64,000 nt of DNA from Acanthosepion lycidas (Eukaryota; Mollusca; Cephalopoda; Sepiida; Sepiidae): positions 58,906,732 to 58,970,731 of the forward strand of contig OZ010574.1 of the NCBI GenBank assembly GCA_963932145.1. The letters run 5' to 3'. Positions 22,900 to 34,227 of this stretch are shown in pieces. The stretch's first letter is position 1. Each line of letters starts with the position of its first letter. A program made the position numbers and the translations under genes. A model generated the notes under the pieces. It made no database searches. It was not told the DNA's origin and saw only the letters and a program-made list of their open reading frames with translations.

Positions 22900-23440
22900 A
22901 GATTACCTGAGGTGGTTCTTCTTCATCACAATTACTAGAGTTGTTTAAATACTTAAAATCCTTGAGTGCCTTTTCTTCTTTCCTTTGTCTTAGAGATGGA
23001 AATGAAGATAAATCAACTGATTTTTCTGTCATCAAGTAGTTGTGCAGAGCAGCTTCCAATTGAGATTTACTTCCACTGATGTTGATCTTGATATTTTAGA
23101 GAACCTTTAAATGTCTAAGTTGATCTTTCAGTACTGCCAACCTACTGCTTGTTGTACATCTTTAATAGACTTCACAGAACTACCATGCTTGATGACAATG
23201 ATTCTGTTTCTTATACAGTAGCTGGACATTTTTTCCTTCTTTTGCCTCTCATTTTTAGCAGTCTTTTCTTGTTCATGAAATTTCAGAAGTACTTCTTGTT
23301 GCTTTTGTCTTTGTTGCAGATGTTTTACATGCTTTCTTTAAATGCCAAGAACTGATTGCCATTCAGTTATTGATTTTGCTTCCAGCCAAGCTGTAGTCTG
23401 GTTGCACTTGAGCATGTTTGATGTTGATCAATGGGGGAAG
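22900..23440 (-). pseudogene. Broken coding remnant with coiled-coil-like composition
   Basis: Read on the minus strand from about 23400. One frame gives TTAWLEAKSITEWQSVLGI, a stop, then KHVKHLQQRQKQQEVLLKFHE and QEKTAKNERQKKEKM. After frame changes, AVLKDQLRHLKVL is followed by SGSKSQLEAALHNYLMTEKS and SSFPSLRQRKEEKALKDFKY (about 23070-22950), ending NSSNCDEEEPPQ. The Q/K/E-rich, heptad-like text is unlike the transposon proteins around it and unlike low-complexity noise. It could be a processed copy or relic of a host coiled-coil gene. The final CAG before GTAATC resembles a splice donor, but the frameshifts argue against a live exon. I do not recognise the protein. Confidence 0.4.
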
Positions 23441-25160
23441 TGATGCATGTCATTTTTTTTTTTTTTTTGTCAGTTCCATTCCAATGTTCAAATATCTTTA
23501 ACACGTTTAAATTTGAGGAAATTTTTTACACTTGCATAAAAGAAATATCCCTGAAGATGTTATTCAAATTCAACTGTGTGCATACTGAAAGTTCATCATG
23601 AACTGTACCAAAAAATAATTTAATAAAACTCAAAACACATTTTCATTAAGAGTTGGTACTGGCATAATTTAAAATATTTTCTTTCACATTTGACAAAAAA
23701 ATTTACAAGTACATTTTAAAAAAATGTACTTGTAATTTTTCAGTGCATGTCTGAAATTCCTCCAGTAATGGATTTTCTATTCAGTGAATATATGTTTTAA
23801 GAATTGAAAAATATAAAGTATAATACTATTTTCAAGTTTTAACATTAGAAGGCTACTGTGGTTATGATAACAGTATTTTCACTATCTTTTAAACAAAAAA
23901 TAAGTACTTTGAAAGAAAAAGAAATATTGGATTTTTAACTTTGTTATTTTTATTTGTTGTTAAAAACGGAACCTTATTTAAATACATAATTTTTTTGACA
24001 AATTAGCTTTAAGCTGTTATCTTTCAAATAAAAAAAAAAAAAAAATTAACTTCAAAAGGTGATATTTAAATTATTCAAAATACATTTTAATGTTTTCTTC
24101 AGTAAGTTTATAGTGATACTTTATAAATGACCATTAAATGTTCTATTTTATTTTTTTATGGACAAATGGGAATGAGCAAAATTAAAAGAACTAAAAATAT
24201 ACTCAGTTTATATTTTTTATTATTTCAGTTGCTTTTTTAAGAAAATAAGAATAGCTGAGGCAACAGCAATTCGAGTTGACAGTTGGACAGATTGTTTTAA
24301 TTTGTCCAAATATTTTGTCTGCTCGAATTTATTTAAAAAAAAAAAAAAAAAAAAAATAATAATAATTGCTTTACACTCAGTTTTAAAATTCATTAAGAAA
24401 TATAAGATTGAAACTAATATTCATCAATGAAACAAATCCAATTTAAAATGGGGTTCAGCTGGTGATATTTATTCACTAATTCAGTAACACAATTTTTGAT
24501 GCATCAGATCAAACTGTTTTGCACAAAATAAATGCAGTATACCTTCTTTTTCATTGTGTGTGTGTCTTGACTATTTTCATATATGTAGGGAGACAACTCA
24601 GAATGCAACTAATTTGAAAAACACCACTATGAAATTGTCAACTTTGAAAATACAGAAAGTCTCTATTCACCATTGATAAAAAATTAATCATTACACATGA
24701 AAGAGAATTGTATCCTTAGAAAGAGCAAAGATTATTTTATCAAAATTAGCTTCAAAATAATAAGATATCAGCAGTTGAAATGACAGGAAATTTAATTATT
24801 TTGACAAAATTCCTCAGACTATTGTCTTAATAATACAATTTAACTGATTGTCTGTGATTGGACAAAATGATCCAGTTGTGATGAAACTTTGCAAAAGACT
24901 TCACTGTGAACATTGTAATGCACAAGGACACACCAAAGTTGTTTGGATGGGTGTAACATTGAAAGTTTGTTCTTAACTTACGACTGTATGAAAATAATGT
25001 TTGTTTTTTTGGTGTTTTTATTGTCACTATTACTGTTGTACTAACATTTACTTATGTTATGCACTATTTCAATCTATAATATTTTTCATACAAACTTCAA
25101 CTGGACTCAAATTTTTTGCAAGTTACTGATGGTTTAAATGATTATACAGAAACATTGGTC
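23441..25160. other. No gene recognised; A-rich tracts
   Basis: Poly(A)-like runs near 24030-24045 and 24336-24357, and a T run near 23452-23468. The minus reading at 24827-25027 has no motif. Confidence 0.5.
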
Positions 25161-25164
25161 CAAA

Positions 25165-25352
25165 CCAATGTGTTTTCCAAGGATATTTTTTTTTAAATGA
25201 AATAATTTGGTTTCTATCTTAAAATGAATTGTCTCAGCAGTACCATCATTTCATTCGTGAAATTACATTGTTAATCAATCATCAGGCAAAAGTATCTGCC
25301 AAGTGAGAGCGACTTTTCTACTTTGTGCCATTACTAACAAAAAAAATAAAAA
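25165..25352 (+). repeat. Young poly(A)-tailed repeat C, copy 1
   Basis: From CCAATGTGTTTTCCAAGG to TGTGCCATTACTAAC followed by an A-rich tail. Nearly identical to 28608-28798: I see one substitution (AGCAGTACC against AGCAGTATC) over about 180 bp before the tail. Sequence outside the repeat is unrelated. An A-rich 3' end marks it as a retroposon 3' fragment (LINE or SINE). No coding text is seen. Confidence 0.8.
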
Positions 25353-27110
25353 AATAAAAAAAAAATTGGTTATCAGATTTAAAACCTATTCAACTTAAGA
25401 TTAATTATAATTGGGATTAGAAATCATAACCCTCTGAAATGCTTTCAATGAGTTATCATCGAAAACCAGAAATTTAAGTAGGACTACAAAAATAAGTCCT
25501 GGATGCACTTTTTCGTCATTTTGGCTCTTCACTGCAGATCAGAGATTCCAGACCACACCTTTTTTTTTTTTTTTAATTATAAATAGGAACATTTTGTTTT
25601 AATGTTCCTCTTAAGTACAAATAACATTAATACAGTTTCATAACTGAGCTGAAAATAATTCAGGGGAGTCAAAAATTACAAATGTTTGCTTGGCTCTATT
25701 CTGCAAGCTTTATAAACCAAAACAACTTTTCATTTTTCCCAGTATAAGCAGACAAATGACAAAATAAAATAAATAAAAGCTGGTAAACAAAGATTATTAA
25801 CATGAAAATATATGACAAAAGTGTATAAAACTTGTAATTTATAAGTTTTATAAAATAGTACATGATATGAACTGTTTCATATCGTGAACATTTCTATGAA
25901 ATATAAGAAAATCTCAGATCAGCAAGATCAATGCTGAATATTCATCCACATTCTTTAGGTTATAATAATTGAATTATATATTTCTGTAGATATACTTTCC
26001 TCAATTTACATGGACAAAACTCAATCAAATTAAAAAATTTCTCTTATTAATAACAAGATTGGTATTTAGACAATAGGAGACAAAAATAAAATTAAGTCAA
26101 AGTTAAACCAAAGAAGACAGCACAATAAAAACTCAGAAAAATATGATAGTTAAAGAATATGGAAATGAAATAAAACCATATATTCAGAAAATGAAGAGCG
26201 ACAGATGTCTATAAATAAGAACATAGAGAAATATCTTTTGGCAGAGCCTACTTCTATGAATGAAAATGGATTAATCTTAGAGGAAGAGAAAAATAATAGA
26301 AGCAACAATTTAAAAAGGTTGCTGTGCAAAGGAAAAACAGAAAAATATTGTACACTTGTAGCAGATTACTGCTGCTATAATTTTATTTTCTAAAAAATTT
26401 AGAATTCCTGTAACTGTTTACCTGAAAAAAAAATTTAGAAACTTAAAACAGAATTTTTCACATTACAAAAGTCATTGTGAAAGAAATGGTTGAAGTAGTG
26501 CTAATATCTATTCCAGTGATTTTACAAAATATTGCACAGACTAAACAAAAAGCTCTTGGTTAGATAACTTAATGCTGTGGAGTTGTTTTTTTAAAAGCCA
26601 GTAGAAATTGGGGAAAAATAAGGCTTTTAAAGAATTCCTGTTATTTGAGTAAATGTAATAATTATTGATTTTCAGAAGCCGACTGGTTGAGGAAAAACTA
26701 TGTTACTTATGAGAAACACCAAAACTTGTAGGAAGTACAATAAACAGTAACTTATCAGGCAATTGATGTTTCTTTAACTATACTGAGCTGAATAAAAATA
26801 CAATATATATTTTTACCCAAATATTATTAGGCACTTCCTAAACTCTAAAAGATATATCAAATCCTTTTCTGACTAACATAAGGATGAAGTAACTGAATAA
26901 TCCATTAGCTGATACACACAATCTTCAAATTCATCCAAATTGTTGAGCAGTGGAAAATACACACACACACATGGACAGAATCTTATATAAAAGTTGTTTG
27001 GTCAGTACAAAAAAAAAAAAAAAGTTAAAATATTTTTTGTTTTTTTTCTAAAATGGTCCTTTCATTCTCTACTTACACTCAAATATATTTTGTAGGTTTG
27101 TAATACTACA
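25353..27110. other. No gene recognised
   Basis: AT-rich. A T run lies at 25558-25574 and a short (CA)n near 26959-26970. The plus reading at 26205-26393 is asparagine/lysine-rich without a motif. Confidence 0.5.
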
Positions 27111-27139
27111 GTTTAGGTGGGAGAACCTTGTAGATCCTC

Positions 27140-27400
27140 AATAACCTGGCCACAACCACCAGATGTAACACTATATGTTATGTGTCTTTCTGTGGTTGCC
27201 TCAGAGTCAGAATCCTTGGCCACAACAAAAATGTAACACTATAGTTGGGATAATCCCAATCATGGTAACCAAATGTAATTCTATTTGTGATGGACAGGCT
27301 CATGCTCTGCAACATTCAAGACAGGAGACTTTTCCACCTATAATGTGTTTAGAAGATCTGAAGAAATCACAAGATCAGAGTTGAAACATCACAATTCCAA
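27140..27400 (+). repeat. Locally repetitive segment, possible LTR debris
   Basis: Related motifs recur at 27149 (GGCCACAACC..GTAACACTATA), 27220 (GGCCACAACA..GTAACACTATA) and 27262 (GTAACCAAATGTAATTCTAT). The block is richer in G/C than its surroundings. It could be decayed LTR sequence. No partner LTR or internal region is identified. Confidence 0.3.
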
Positions 27401-28598
27401 GCCAGTTACACAAGATTAAAGTTGATGAATTTCAGAGATTGATAAGTCTTGGAATAATGATGAAAAGCAGAATACTTTTAACAAGATATCAACAAAATTA
27501 AGTTTATTCTAGGTGCTGACAATATAGATGCTTCTAACTAGCATTTTCCTTCTCCCAATTCTAATGCTTGATAATGATATGCAAGAGTCTGAACTTTAAA
27601 TTGCTTATTCACAACTATGATGACAGAACAGTCATTCGTGTCAGCTAGTTCATCTTAACATGAGAAATTGCAACTTGTTACTATAATCTGGATTGTTAAT
27701 GCCTGCCAGTTTGTTTGCTCATTCTCCTACACTTTGAAGGCTAGGATAGTAATCTGTTGGTCTGTTTTTACAGCTTCTTCTACATTCTGCTTTTCATGCA
27801 TGTCTGTCCTACTTGTATATAGTATGTCTATCCTGTCCATTATGTGAATTCAACCTACTAGCTTTTGACCAATGATACACTGATAAGACAGCCTAAGAAA
27901 TCACACCAATCCAATAGATAGGTCTTTATGTAAATAACTTAATCTCAAGAGATTTTACAAAACTTTTTTTCTTTTTTTATTGCATCTGAGGAAATAATTT
28001 ATTACTCATAATTTTGCCTGACTATGTGATTGGGTACAGAACTGTAGCCATTTATTATCATTTCTAATATTCAAATTCATTTGTTTAAGAAACTTTAACT
28101 CATCTAATTTCTCCAAACTAATTAACTTTGCTAATTATTTCTATTTCCAATAATCAGTCAATACAATCGAGCCTTCTCTAATTTTTCACCCCTTGTTCTA
28201 TGCTACAAAACTGATCATTGTTATATTTAACTCTGTTCATCAACAACTATTAAGCCTCTTTGAGGCTCTACTTGCCCCACATATTGAAGTTACCACCTAT
28301 CACATGACAGGTTTATAAATTCACAACTTTACTTGAATGATTACAAGGAATCAAAGTTTGTTTGCTTATATTTGTCTTTAACAGCAAAGTGTCTAGATTA
28401 CATGATATATACACTGCCACTTTCCACACAAGTGATCAAAGCAATCTGTTTATCCATTTCTGTATAAAAATTCATAAATGATTTTTTATGAAAGGCCTTT
28501 ATTACCAAATGTTTAAAAGTTAAGGTGTTGGACTAAAAGGTTCCACAAATATTCACAAATATGAAAACATTTTTCTCCCTACTTAGACACAATCCAAT
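27401..28598. other. No gene recognised
   Basis: AT-rich, with no coding block. Slightly pyrimidine-rich around 27700-27860. Confidence 0.45.
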
Positions 28599-28607
28599 TG
28601 GAACACA

Positions 28608-28802
28608 CCAATGTGTTTTCCAAGGATATTTTTTTTTAAATGAAATAATTTGGTTTCTATCTTAAAATGAATTGTCTCAGCAGTATCATCATTTCATTCG
28701 TGAAATTACATTGTTAATCAATCATCAGGCAAAAGTATCTGCCAAGTGAGAGCGACTTTTCTACTTTGTGCCATTACTAACAAAAAAAAAAAAAAAAACT
28801 GC
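28608..28802 (+). mobile_element. Young poly(A)-tailed repeat C, copy 2, with target duplication
   Basis: The same ~180-bp body as 25165-25352, followed by an 18-nt A run. TGGAACACA lies immediately upstream (28599-28607) and again just after the tail (28803-28811), a 9-bp direct repeat consistent with target-primed insertion. The body is non-coding as far as can be seen. Confidence 0.75.
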
Positions 28803-29314
28803 TGGAACACAAATGAGGAGAGCCAGAACGAACAGCAGCACCCGAGACAAACAAAACAAAGCCAATAAAACAGAAACACATGCATGGCAGAGGCAACAAA
28901 GAATGCCACACAGGAATGGTGCAAATGAAGGTCAAACATAACCAGGACACAGAAAGTGATGACGAGCAAGGTAATCAGAATCACAACGTTCTATACAATA
29001 GTAATACTAGCAACTCACTTTTACTGATGAAGCAAAATCTGTCTATATTGAGCCCAGAAGGCTCAATATAAACAGACGGATTTTGCCTGGTAATCTTGCT
29101 ATGCCCGACACAAATCATTTTTATAAACAAATTCTAGGCACTGCTCAGCCCACCATAAACATACGTTTTGAAAGCGGATGTTTTTGGGTTCACGCCAGCC
29201 ATCCTCTCCTGCATATGCAGCACACCAAGCATTGTCTTTTTGATCAATGGGTACAAGCAGCCTCATCAAAGGTAGCCAGCAGTTCATCCTGCCTTTCACT
29301 TCCACTACACCAAT
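28803..29314. other. GC-richer flank containing a long hairpin
   Basis: Less AT-rich than average, with readings on both strands (plus 29083-29325, minus 29099-29305) that lack known motifs. Inverted arms at 29032-29054 and 29060-29086 (GCAAAATCTGTCTATATTG then CAATATAAACAGACGGATTT) form a hairpin with a 5-nt loop. The segment ends exactly at the 5' LTR of the gypsy element, so it is the pre-insertion target, itself probably an older repeat. Confidence 0.5.
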
Positions 29315-29543
29315 TGTTATGGTGATCTACCTAGATGGGAATGAACTCTTCCTCCTTCATAAATACCAACCTGCAAGACTTCCTAGGAGACAGTCGAGAC
29401 GCAGTGTAACCTGACAGTTTGGACAGACACTTCTATTTGCTGACTAATAACACTCTTACTTTGTAAGTATCAGTTATTTCAATACATTTGTTCAACCTAC
29501 CTTTTTCTTTCCGTGTCTTTCTAGCCCCTAACAGGCCACAACA
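29315..29543 (+). repeat. 5' LTR of gypsy element (229 bp)
   Basis: It starts TGTTATGGTGATC and ends GGCCACAACA. It aligns along its whole length with 34228-34465. The preceding CCAAT (29310-29314) pairs with TCAAT after the 3' LTR as a 5-bp target duplication with one mismatch. The sequence just inside (ACTGTGTGATGAGG) should hold the primer site, but I cannot match it to a tRNA. Confidence 0.9.
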
Positions 29544-29834
29544 ACTGTGTGATGAGGATTTGTGAGGACCACTGCGATTAAAATGGAATTCTCCTAAAAA
29601 CACGGGCAAACAAGTTTTCATAAAAGAAATGTGTGTAATTGCCAATTTGTGTTAACAGTGGATGTACGAGCAATTTTTTATTTCTCGGCACAGTTTTGTC
29701 ATTTGAAAAGCATCTGGAAAAAACAAAACAAAAGTAAAACCCAAAAAAAAAAAAACAGAAAAGTAAAACCGGAAAAAAACAACAGAAAAGTAAAACCAGA
29801 AAAAAAAAAAAAAAAAAAAGAAAAAAAGAGACAC

Positions 29835-30590
29835 ATGGAGGATTTCAAAAGTATTTTTATTGGATCTTGTAAAGTACCAGAATGCACAGCAGGAGAAGTG
29901 GCAAAAACAACTGCTCTCTCAACAGGAAAGAATGGAAAATTTATTTCTGCAAACCCAGAAGGCAAATCATGAGAGACAACTTAAATTTCAAAAGCAAGTT
30001 TTAGAACTGACAAGCCATAGTAATTCCATTGAAAACAAATCTTTTTCACAAAATACCATTTGGAGTGTGATAGAGAATTTTTCATACTTTGAGGAAGACA
30101 TAACCTTTGTGTCATACTTTAGGAGACATGAGGACTTATTTACTACAGATTGTGCAAATTGGAGTGACTCGAAAAAAGTATGTCTTCTTCTGAGGAAACT
30201 TGGCACAAATGAGCACACAAAATTCATAAACTACATTCTGCCTCGGAAGACTAGCAGTGGAATTACTCATGGAGCTTTTCAGTCCAGAGACATCTTTTTT
30301 CCATAAGAGATGGAACTGTCTTAATCTAACTAGGAAAGAATGCGAAGATTACACCATGCTTACGTCAGTGGTAAACAAGCACTGCGATAATTTTAGACTG
30401 TTGGAGCTAAGTGCGAACAACTTCAAATGTTTGATATTCGTGCAAGGTCTAGTTTCAATAAAAGATGCAGAAATTAGGTGAAGAATACTAAACAAATTAG
30501 AGAATGAGCCAAATATAACTATATACAGCAGATCTCTGAAGAATGTCAGAGGTACATCAGTATAAAGCAGGATTCTAAAAATATCGAAGA
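29835..30590 (+). pseudogene. Gypsy gag (capsid region), frame-broken
   Basis: The reading at 29860-30306 carries a glutamine-rich N-terminal helix (KWQKQLLSQQERMENLFLQT) and then the capsid-like block FSYFEEDITFVSYFRRHEDL, with a KKVCLLLRKLGTNEHTKF segment typical of the Mag/K02A2.6-like gag. It shifts frame near 30260 and continues as RKECEDYTMLTSVVNKHCDN at 30257-30481. Gag would form the retrotransposon particle. Stops at about 30306 and 30481 prevent a full product, and a 28-nt poly(A) at 30660-30688 sits in the linker before the zinc knuckle. Confidence 0.8.
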
Positions 30591-30657
30591 ATCAGGTATT
30601 GCTCACATAAAAAAGTGAGCTACAAACAGAAATAAACAAAGTCTTCTAGAACTAATG

Positions 30658-30689
<32 letters not shown>

Positions 30690-30690
<1 letters not shown>

Positions 30691-31060
30691 ATTTGCCCCC
30701 TAGACCATGTTATGGATGTGGGGCCCTACACTGGTACAAAGCTTGCGTGTTCCAGAATAAAAAATGTTACATATGTAACTGAGTTGAACACAAAAGCTCA
30801 CAATGCCGATCTAAAAATAAAACCAATAGCTACATAAAAAATACAAGGTCGGTCGAACTAGACGGTGCTAATACCAGGAAATTCATGCACATAAAAACGT
30901 TAAACAAAAGTGTGGAATTTCAACTAGACTTGGGTTCTGATTTAACTATAATAAACTTGCAAACATGGAAAAGATTGGGTAAGCCAACCATGATAAAATC
31001 TAGCAAGATTGAAAGATCAGTAACAGGGGGAAAAGATTAAACTTGAGAGAGAATTGATTG
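30690..31060 (+). pseudogene. Gypsy zinc knuckle and protease, inactive
   Basis: Two cysteine-rich knuckles can be read between about 30697 and 30815 (a C-x2-C at CYGCG, then C-x2-C at CYICN), interrupted by a stop. The protease follows: QLDLGSDLTIINLQTWKRLG starts near 30921, and its active-site box at 30927-30941 reads D-L-G-S-D instead of the family's D-T/S-G. The reading ends at a stop near 31040. The aspartic protease that would process gag-pol is lost in this copy. Confidence 0.75.
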
Positions 31061-31079
31061 TTAATACAATATTCAACTA

Positions 31080-31181
31080 TTAGGTTGGTGCAAAAATAAT
31101 GACGTAATAATGTCGTTTTTTGACGTTAAAAAATATGTCAAAAAACGACATTATTACGTCATTATTTTTGCACCAACCTAA
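31080..31181. mobile_element. Mariner-type palindromic MITE, 102 bp, nested in gypsy
   Basis: A near-perfect palindrome from TTAGGTTGGTGCAAAAATAA to its inverse, flanked by TA (31078-31079 and 31182-31183). It differs from the copy at 60461-60562 at two positions. It lies between protease and RT of the gypsy element, so it arrived after that element. No coding capacity; mobilisation would need a mariner transposase in trans. Confidence 0.95.
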
Positions 31182-31299
31182 TAGAAGACTCTTAAATTAA
31201 AATTGTTTATCCTGAAAAATACTAACAACCTATTTGGCAGTGATTGGATGACAATTCCAGCTTTGGGACTTACCTATAAATTCATACTGCCAAAAAATT

Positions 31300-32245
31300 G
31301 AAAATTGGAATACTAAAGCTGAAAAACTGAAAAAAGAACTGAAGGAAGCCTATCCAGGAATTTTTTCTGATGGGTTAGGTAGGTGTAGCAAGATGATGGC
31401 AATAATTGAACTAAAAGACAACGTCAAGCCAGTGTTAAAAAAGAAGCAAAATGTGCCTTTTGCCTCGTTGGAACAAATTAATGAGGAACTTGACAGATTA
31501 GTAAAAACTGGAGTTCTATCAAAGGCAGAGTACAGCAAATGGGCTGCACCAGTGATCAATGTAAAAAAGAAATCGAAAGACATATGCGTTTGCGTTGATT
31601 TTTGGATAGGATTAAATGCTGCTCTGAAGGACTATTATTACCCTTTTTCTTGCCCAGAAGAAATTTTTGCAAAGCTAAATGGAAGGAAAATTTTCTCAAA
31701 AATTGACCTTAACAACACTTATTTGCAAATTCCGGTTGAAGAGGTGAGTTCTGAAGCTATTATGTATAAATATGCATCGCGGATTATATAAATTCGAATG
31801 TTTACCATTCAGGGTCAAGGTTGTATCAGCAATTTTTCAGCAAGTCAGGAATACTATGCTGAGCGACCTTGACTTCTCAGTCACTTATTTAGATGACATT
31901 CTGATGAAAAGGCAAAGTGTAGTCGAACATAAGGATCATGTCCAAAGTTTTTTTTATTAAGATTCAAGACTACAGCTTCAAACTTAAAGAGACTAAATGT
32001 GATTTTTTCATGGAAAAAATCAAATACCTCGGACACATAATTGACAAGGATGGCAGGAGACCAAATCCTGAACAGGTTGCCATGATTAAAGAGATGCTGG
32101 CACCCAATAACATCCTTTTGTTGCAGAGCTTCCTTGGACTAGCACATTATTACCAGGCATTCATACCAAATATCCATGATTTACATGCCCCCTTTAATGA
32201 ACTATTAAAGAAAGACAAGCCCTTGGTTTGGACAGCAGAATGATA
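31300..32245 (+). pseudogene. Gypsy reverse transcriptase, three frames
   Basis: The reading at 31393-31791 covers the fingers and first palm motif (INEELDRLVKTGVLSKAEYS, KWAAPVINVKKK, then KIFSKIDLNNTYLQIPVEEV with the first catalytic Asp). A frame shift near 31765 leads to LYKFECLPFRVKVVSAIFQQ and the catalytic YLDDIL at 31886-31903. A second shift near 31935 leads to FKLKETKCDFFMEKIKYLGH and the connection region to 32243 (LLQSFLGLAHYYQAFIPNIH). All RT motifs are recognisable, so decay is moderate. The order and motif wording fit the K02A2.6/Mag-like Metaviridae. Confidence 0.88.
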
Positions 32246-32715
32246 GGAGGCATTTGAAAAAATAAAGAAAACACTAATGTCAGACTTATTTCTTACACAT
32301 TATGAGCTGGACTTGGAAATCATTGTTGCTAGCGACGTAGTTTGTATGGCGTAGGGGCATGCATTCTTCACAAAATGACTGATGGAACAGTAAAACTGAT
32401 AGCTCATATGTTGAGAGCTTTGCTTCCTGCAGAAAAAAAATTATTCACGTATTGAAAAAGAAGTGCTTGGGATTATATTCACAGTCACAAAGTTCCACCG
32501 CTATATTTGCATATCAACATTTAACTCTACAGACAGACCACAAGCCACTCCTCACTATTTTTGGCTCAAAGAAAGGTCTGCCTACTCACACAGTCAACAG
32601 ACTGCAAAGATGGAGTACAATCCTGCTAAACTACAACTTTAAAATGGAGTACATGTCATCAAAAGAATTCGGCCATGTGGATGGATTGTTAAGACTAATT
32701 CCCAAGTACAGAGAA
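32246..32715 (+). pseudogene. Gypsy RNase H
   Basis: After a stop at 32243 the RNase H starts in broken frames (LEIIVASDVVCMA-like text near 32310). It is clean from 32452, with the QTDHKPLLTIFGSKKGLPTH segment containing the catalytic TDHKPL, then RLQRWSTILLNYNFKMEYMS and the HVDGLLRL end block, where the usual (N/A)DxLSR serine is replaced. It degrades the RNA strand during reverse transcription in an active element. Confidence 0.85.
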
Positions 32716-33750
32716 CCACTGGAAGATACAGTGCTTGCCTCCCTCCAATCAGAAGGAGAATTAAAAACTACTTTTTGTAATACAGTAAGGGAACTTCCAG
32801 TGATGCTTGAACAAATAAGACAAAAGGCTCTCCATGATGAGTATATCAAGCAAACAAAAGCAAAATTTTTTGAAAAGGACCAGCAAACTACGGACGTTTT
32901 CTCTATATGTGACGAGGTGTTACTATACAGTGAACGGGTCGTGATTCCGGCAACACTCCAGAAGCGTATTTTGAAAGATTTTCATGCTGGCCATCCAGGG
33001 TGTATTAGAATGAAACGTTTGATGTGTAGCTATGTCTATTAGCAAAACATGGACAAAGACATAGAAAACACTGTCAAATCATTTAAAGGCTGTGCCTTGG
33101 CGGTGAAGGCACCTCCTATTAAATTCAATCCCTTGCCAAAAACAGATGTATCTTGGTCTAGAATTCACACTGACTTCATGGGCCCTCTAGAAGGATATTA
33201 CTACCTCATTGTAGTCGACAGTTTCTCAAAGTGGCCCGAAGTACTCAGATGCAAAAACCCAACTACAGAAATTATAAAATTTCTACATGAACTGTTCACC
33301 AGATTCGGAGTAGTGGACACCTTAGTGTCCGATAATGGAAGTCAGTTTACGTCTGTAGAATTTAGAGACTTCTGTGAAACATATCAGATCAAACATTACC
33401 ACCACTCCATATCATCCAAGGTCTAACGGGTAAGCTGAGAGATTTGTGGATACTTTGTTGAGAGCTTTGAAAAAGGCTAGGGCTACACCAACTGAAAAAG
33501 CCCTTCAACAATTTCTTCAAGTATACAGGATTACACCTAATAACAAAACACCAGCTTCAAAATCTCCAGCTGAGGTGATGTTTGCACGTCGGATACGGTC
33601 CGTTTACAATATACTACTCCTGAAACAGACAAAGCCAGGAAGAACAAACATTGTACCTCCAAGACGATATAACTCCGGAGAAAAAGCTTTTTTCAGAATT
33701 TTCAAAGACAACAAATCTTTTTGGGAGATGGGTACAATCAAAAAATGAGC
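32716..33750 (+). pseudogene. Gypsy integrase, broken by stop and frameshift
   Basis: The zinc-binding HHCC region spans about 32960-33095 (LKDFHAGHPGCIRMKRLM, then CALA in the second Cys position), with a TAG at 33040 where a tryptophan is usual. The catalytic core from 33049 has RIHTDFMGPLEGYYYLIVVD (first Asp) and LVSDNGSQFTSVEFRDFCET (second Asp). The E-bearing segment is displaced by a frameshift near 33425. The reading at 33446-33748 continues with the C-terminal KTPASKSPAEVMFARRIRS block. One C of the zinc site (C-x2-C) is altered to C-A-L-A, a further sign of inactivity. Confidence 0.87.
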
Positions 33751-34227
33751 TGAGAACATGTTATATATTATTAAGGGTTCAAAATTTACGCATAAAAGAC
33801 ATCTCAACTTAGGAAATGCCTGACAAGGCTGATAGCGAGCTTCCTGAAGAAACAGTTATGGATGTCATCTACGACACTGGATATTCTGACCCCTTTAGTG
33901 GCCCCTGAAATGCACCATTCTAAGAGAAAAGGGAAAGTAACTGATTTAATAGTTGTCAATCCTAAATGTAAAAGGAATTGAGAGCACAAATTTGGTAAAA
34001 CAAGTCAGCCAAGTTTTAAATACTTAGCCAGTTGTAAAAAAGGAAACGCTTGTTTTCTCTATAAATTAAACAAGCCAAGCAGAGGAAAATCACTCAAAAG
34101 TTGGTAAACTTTCTAATTTTTGTGAAACTTTTTTTTACAGCTACATATACAGCCTCAGAACTTTCATATATAAAAAAAAATTTCTTTTCCTTAGACTCCT
34201 GCGGAGTTAAGATTTTAAGTGGGGGGG
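33751..34227 (+). other. Gypsy 3' non-coding region and polypurine tract
   Basis: The sequence between the end of integrase and the 3' LTR. The AAGTGGGGGGG run at 34217-34227 is immediately upstream of the LTR and serves as the polypurine tract for plus-strand priming. Confidence 0.7.

Noticed and set aside
29652-29965. Minus-strand F-rich readings
   Set aside because: Antisense of A-rich gypsy leader sequence; no biological signal.
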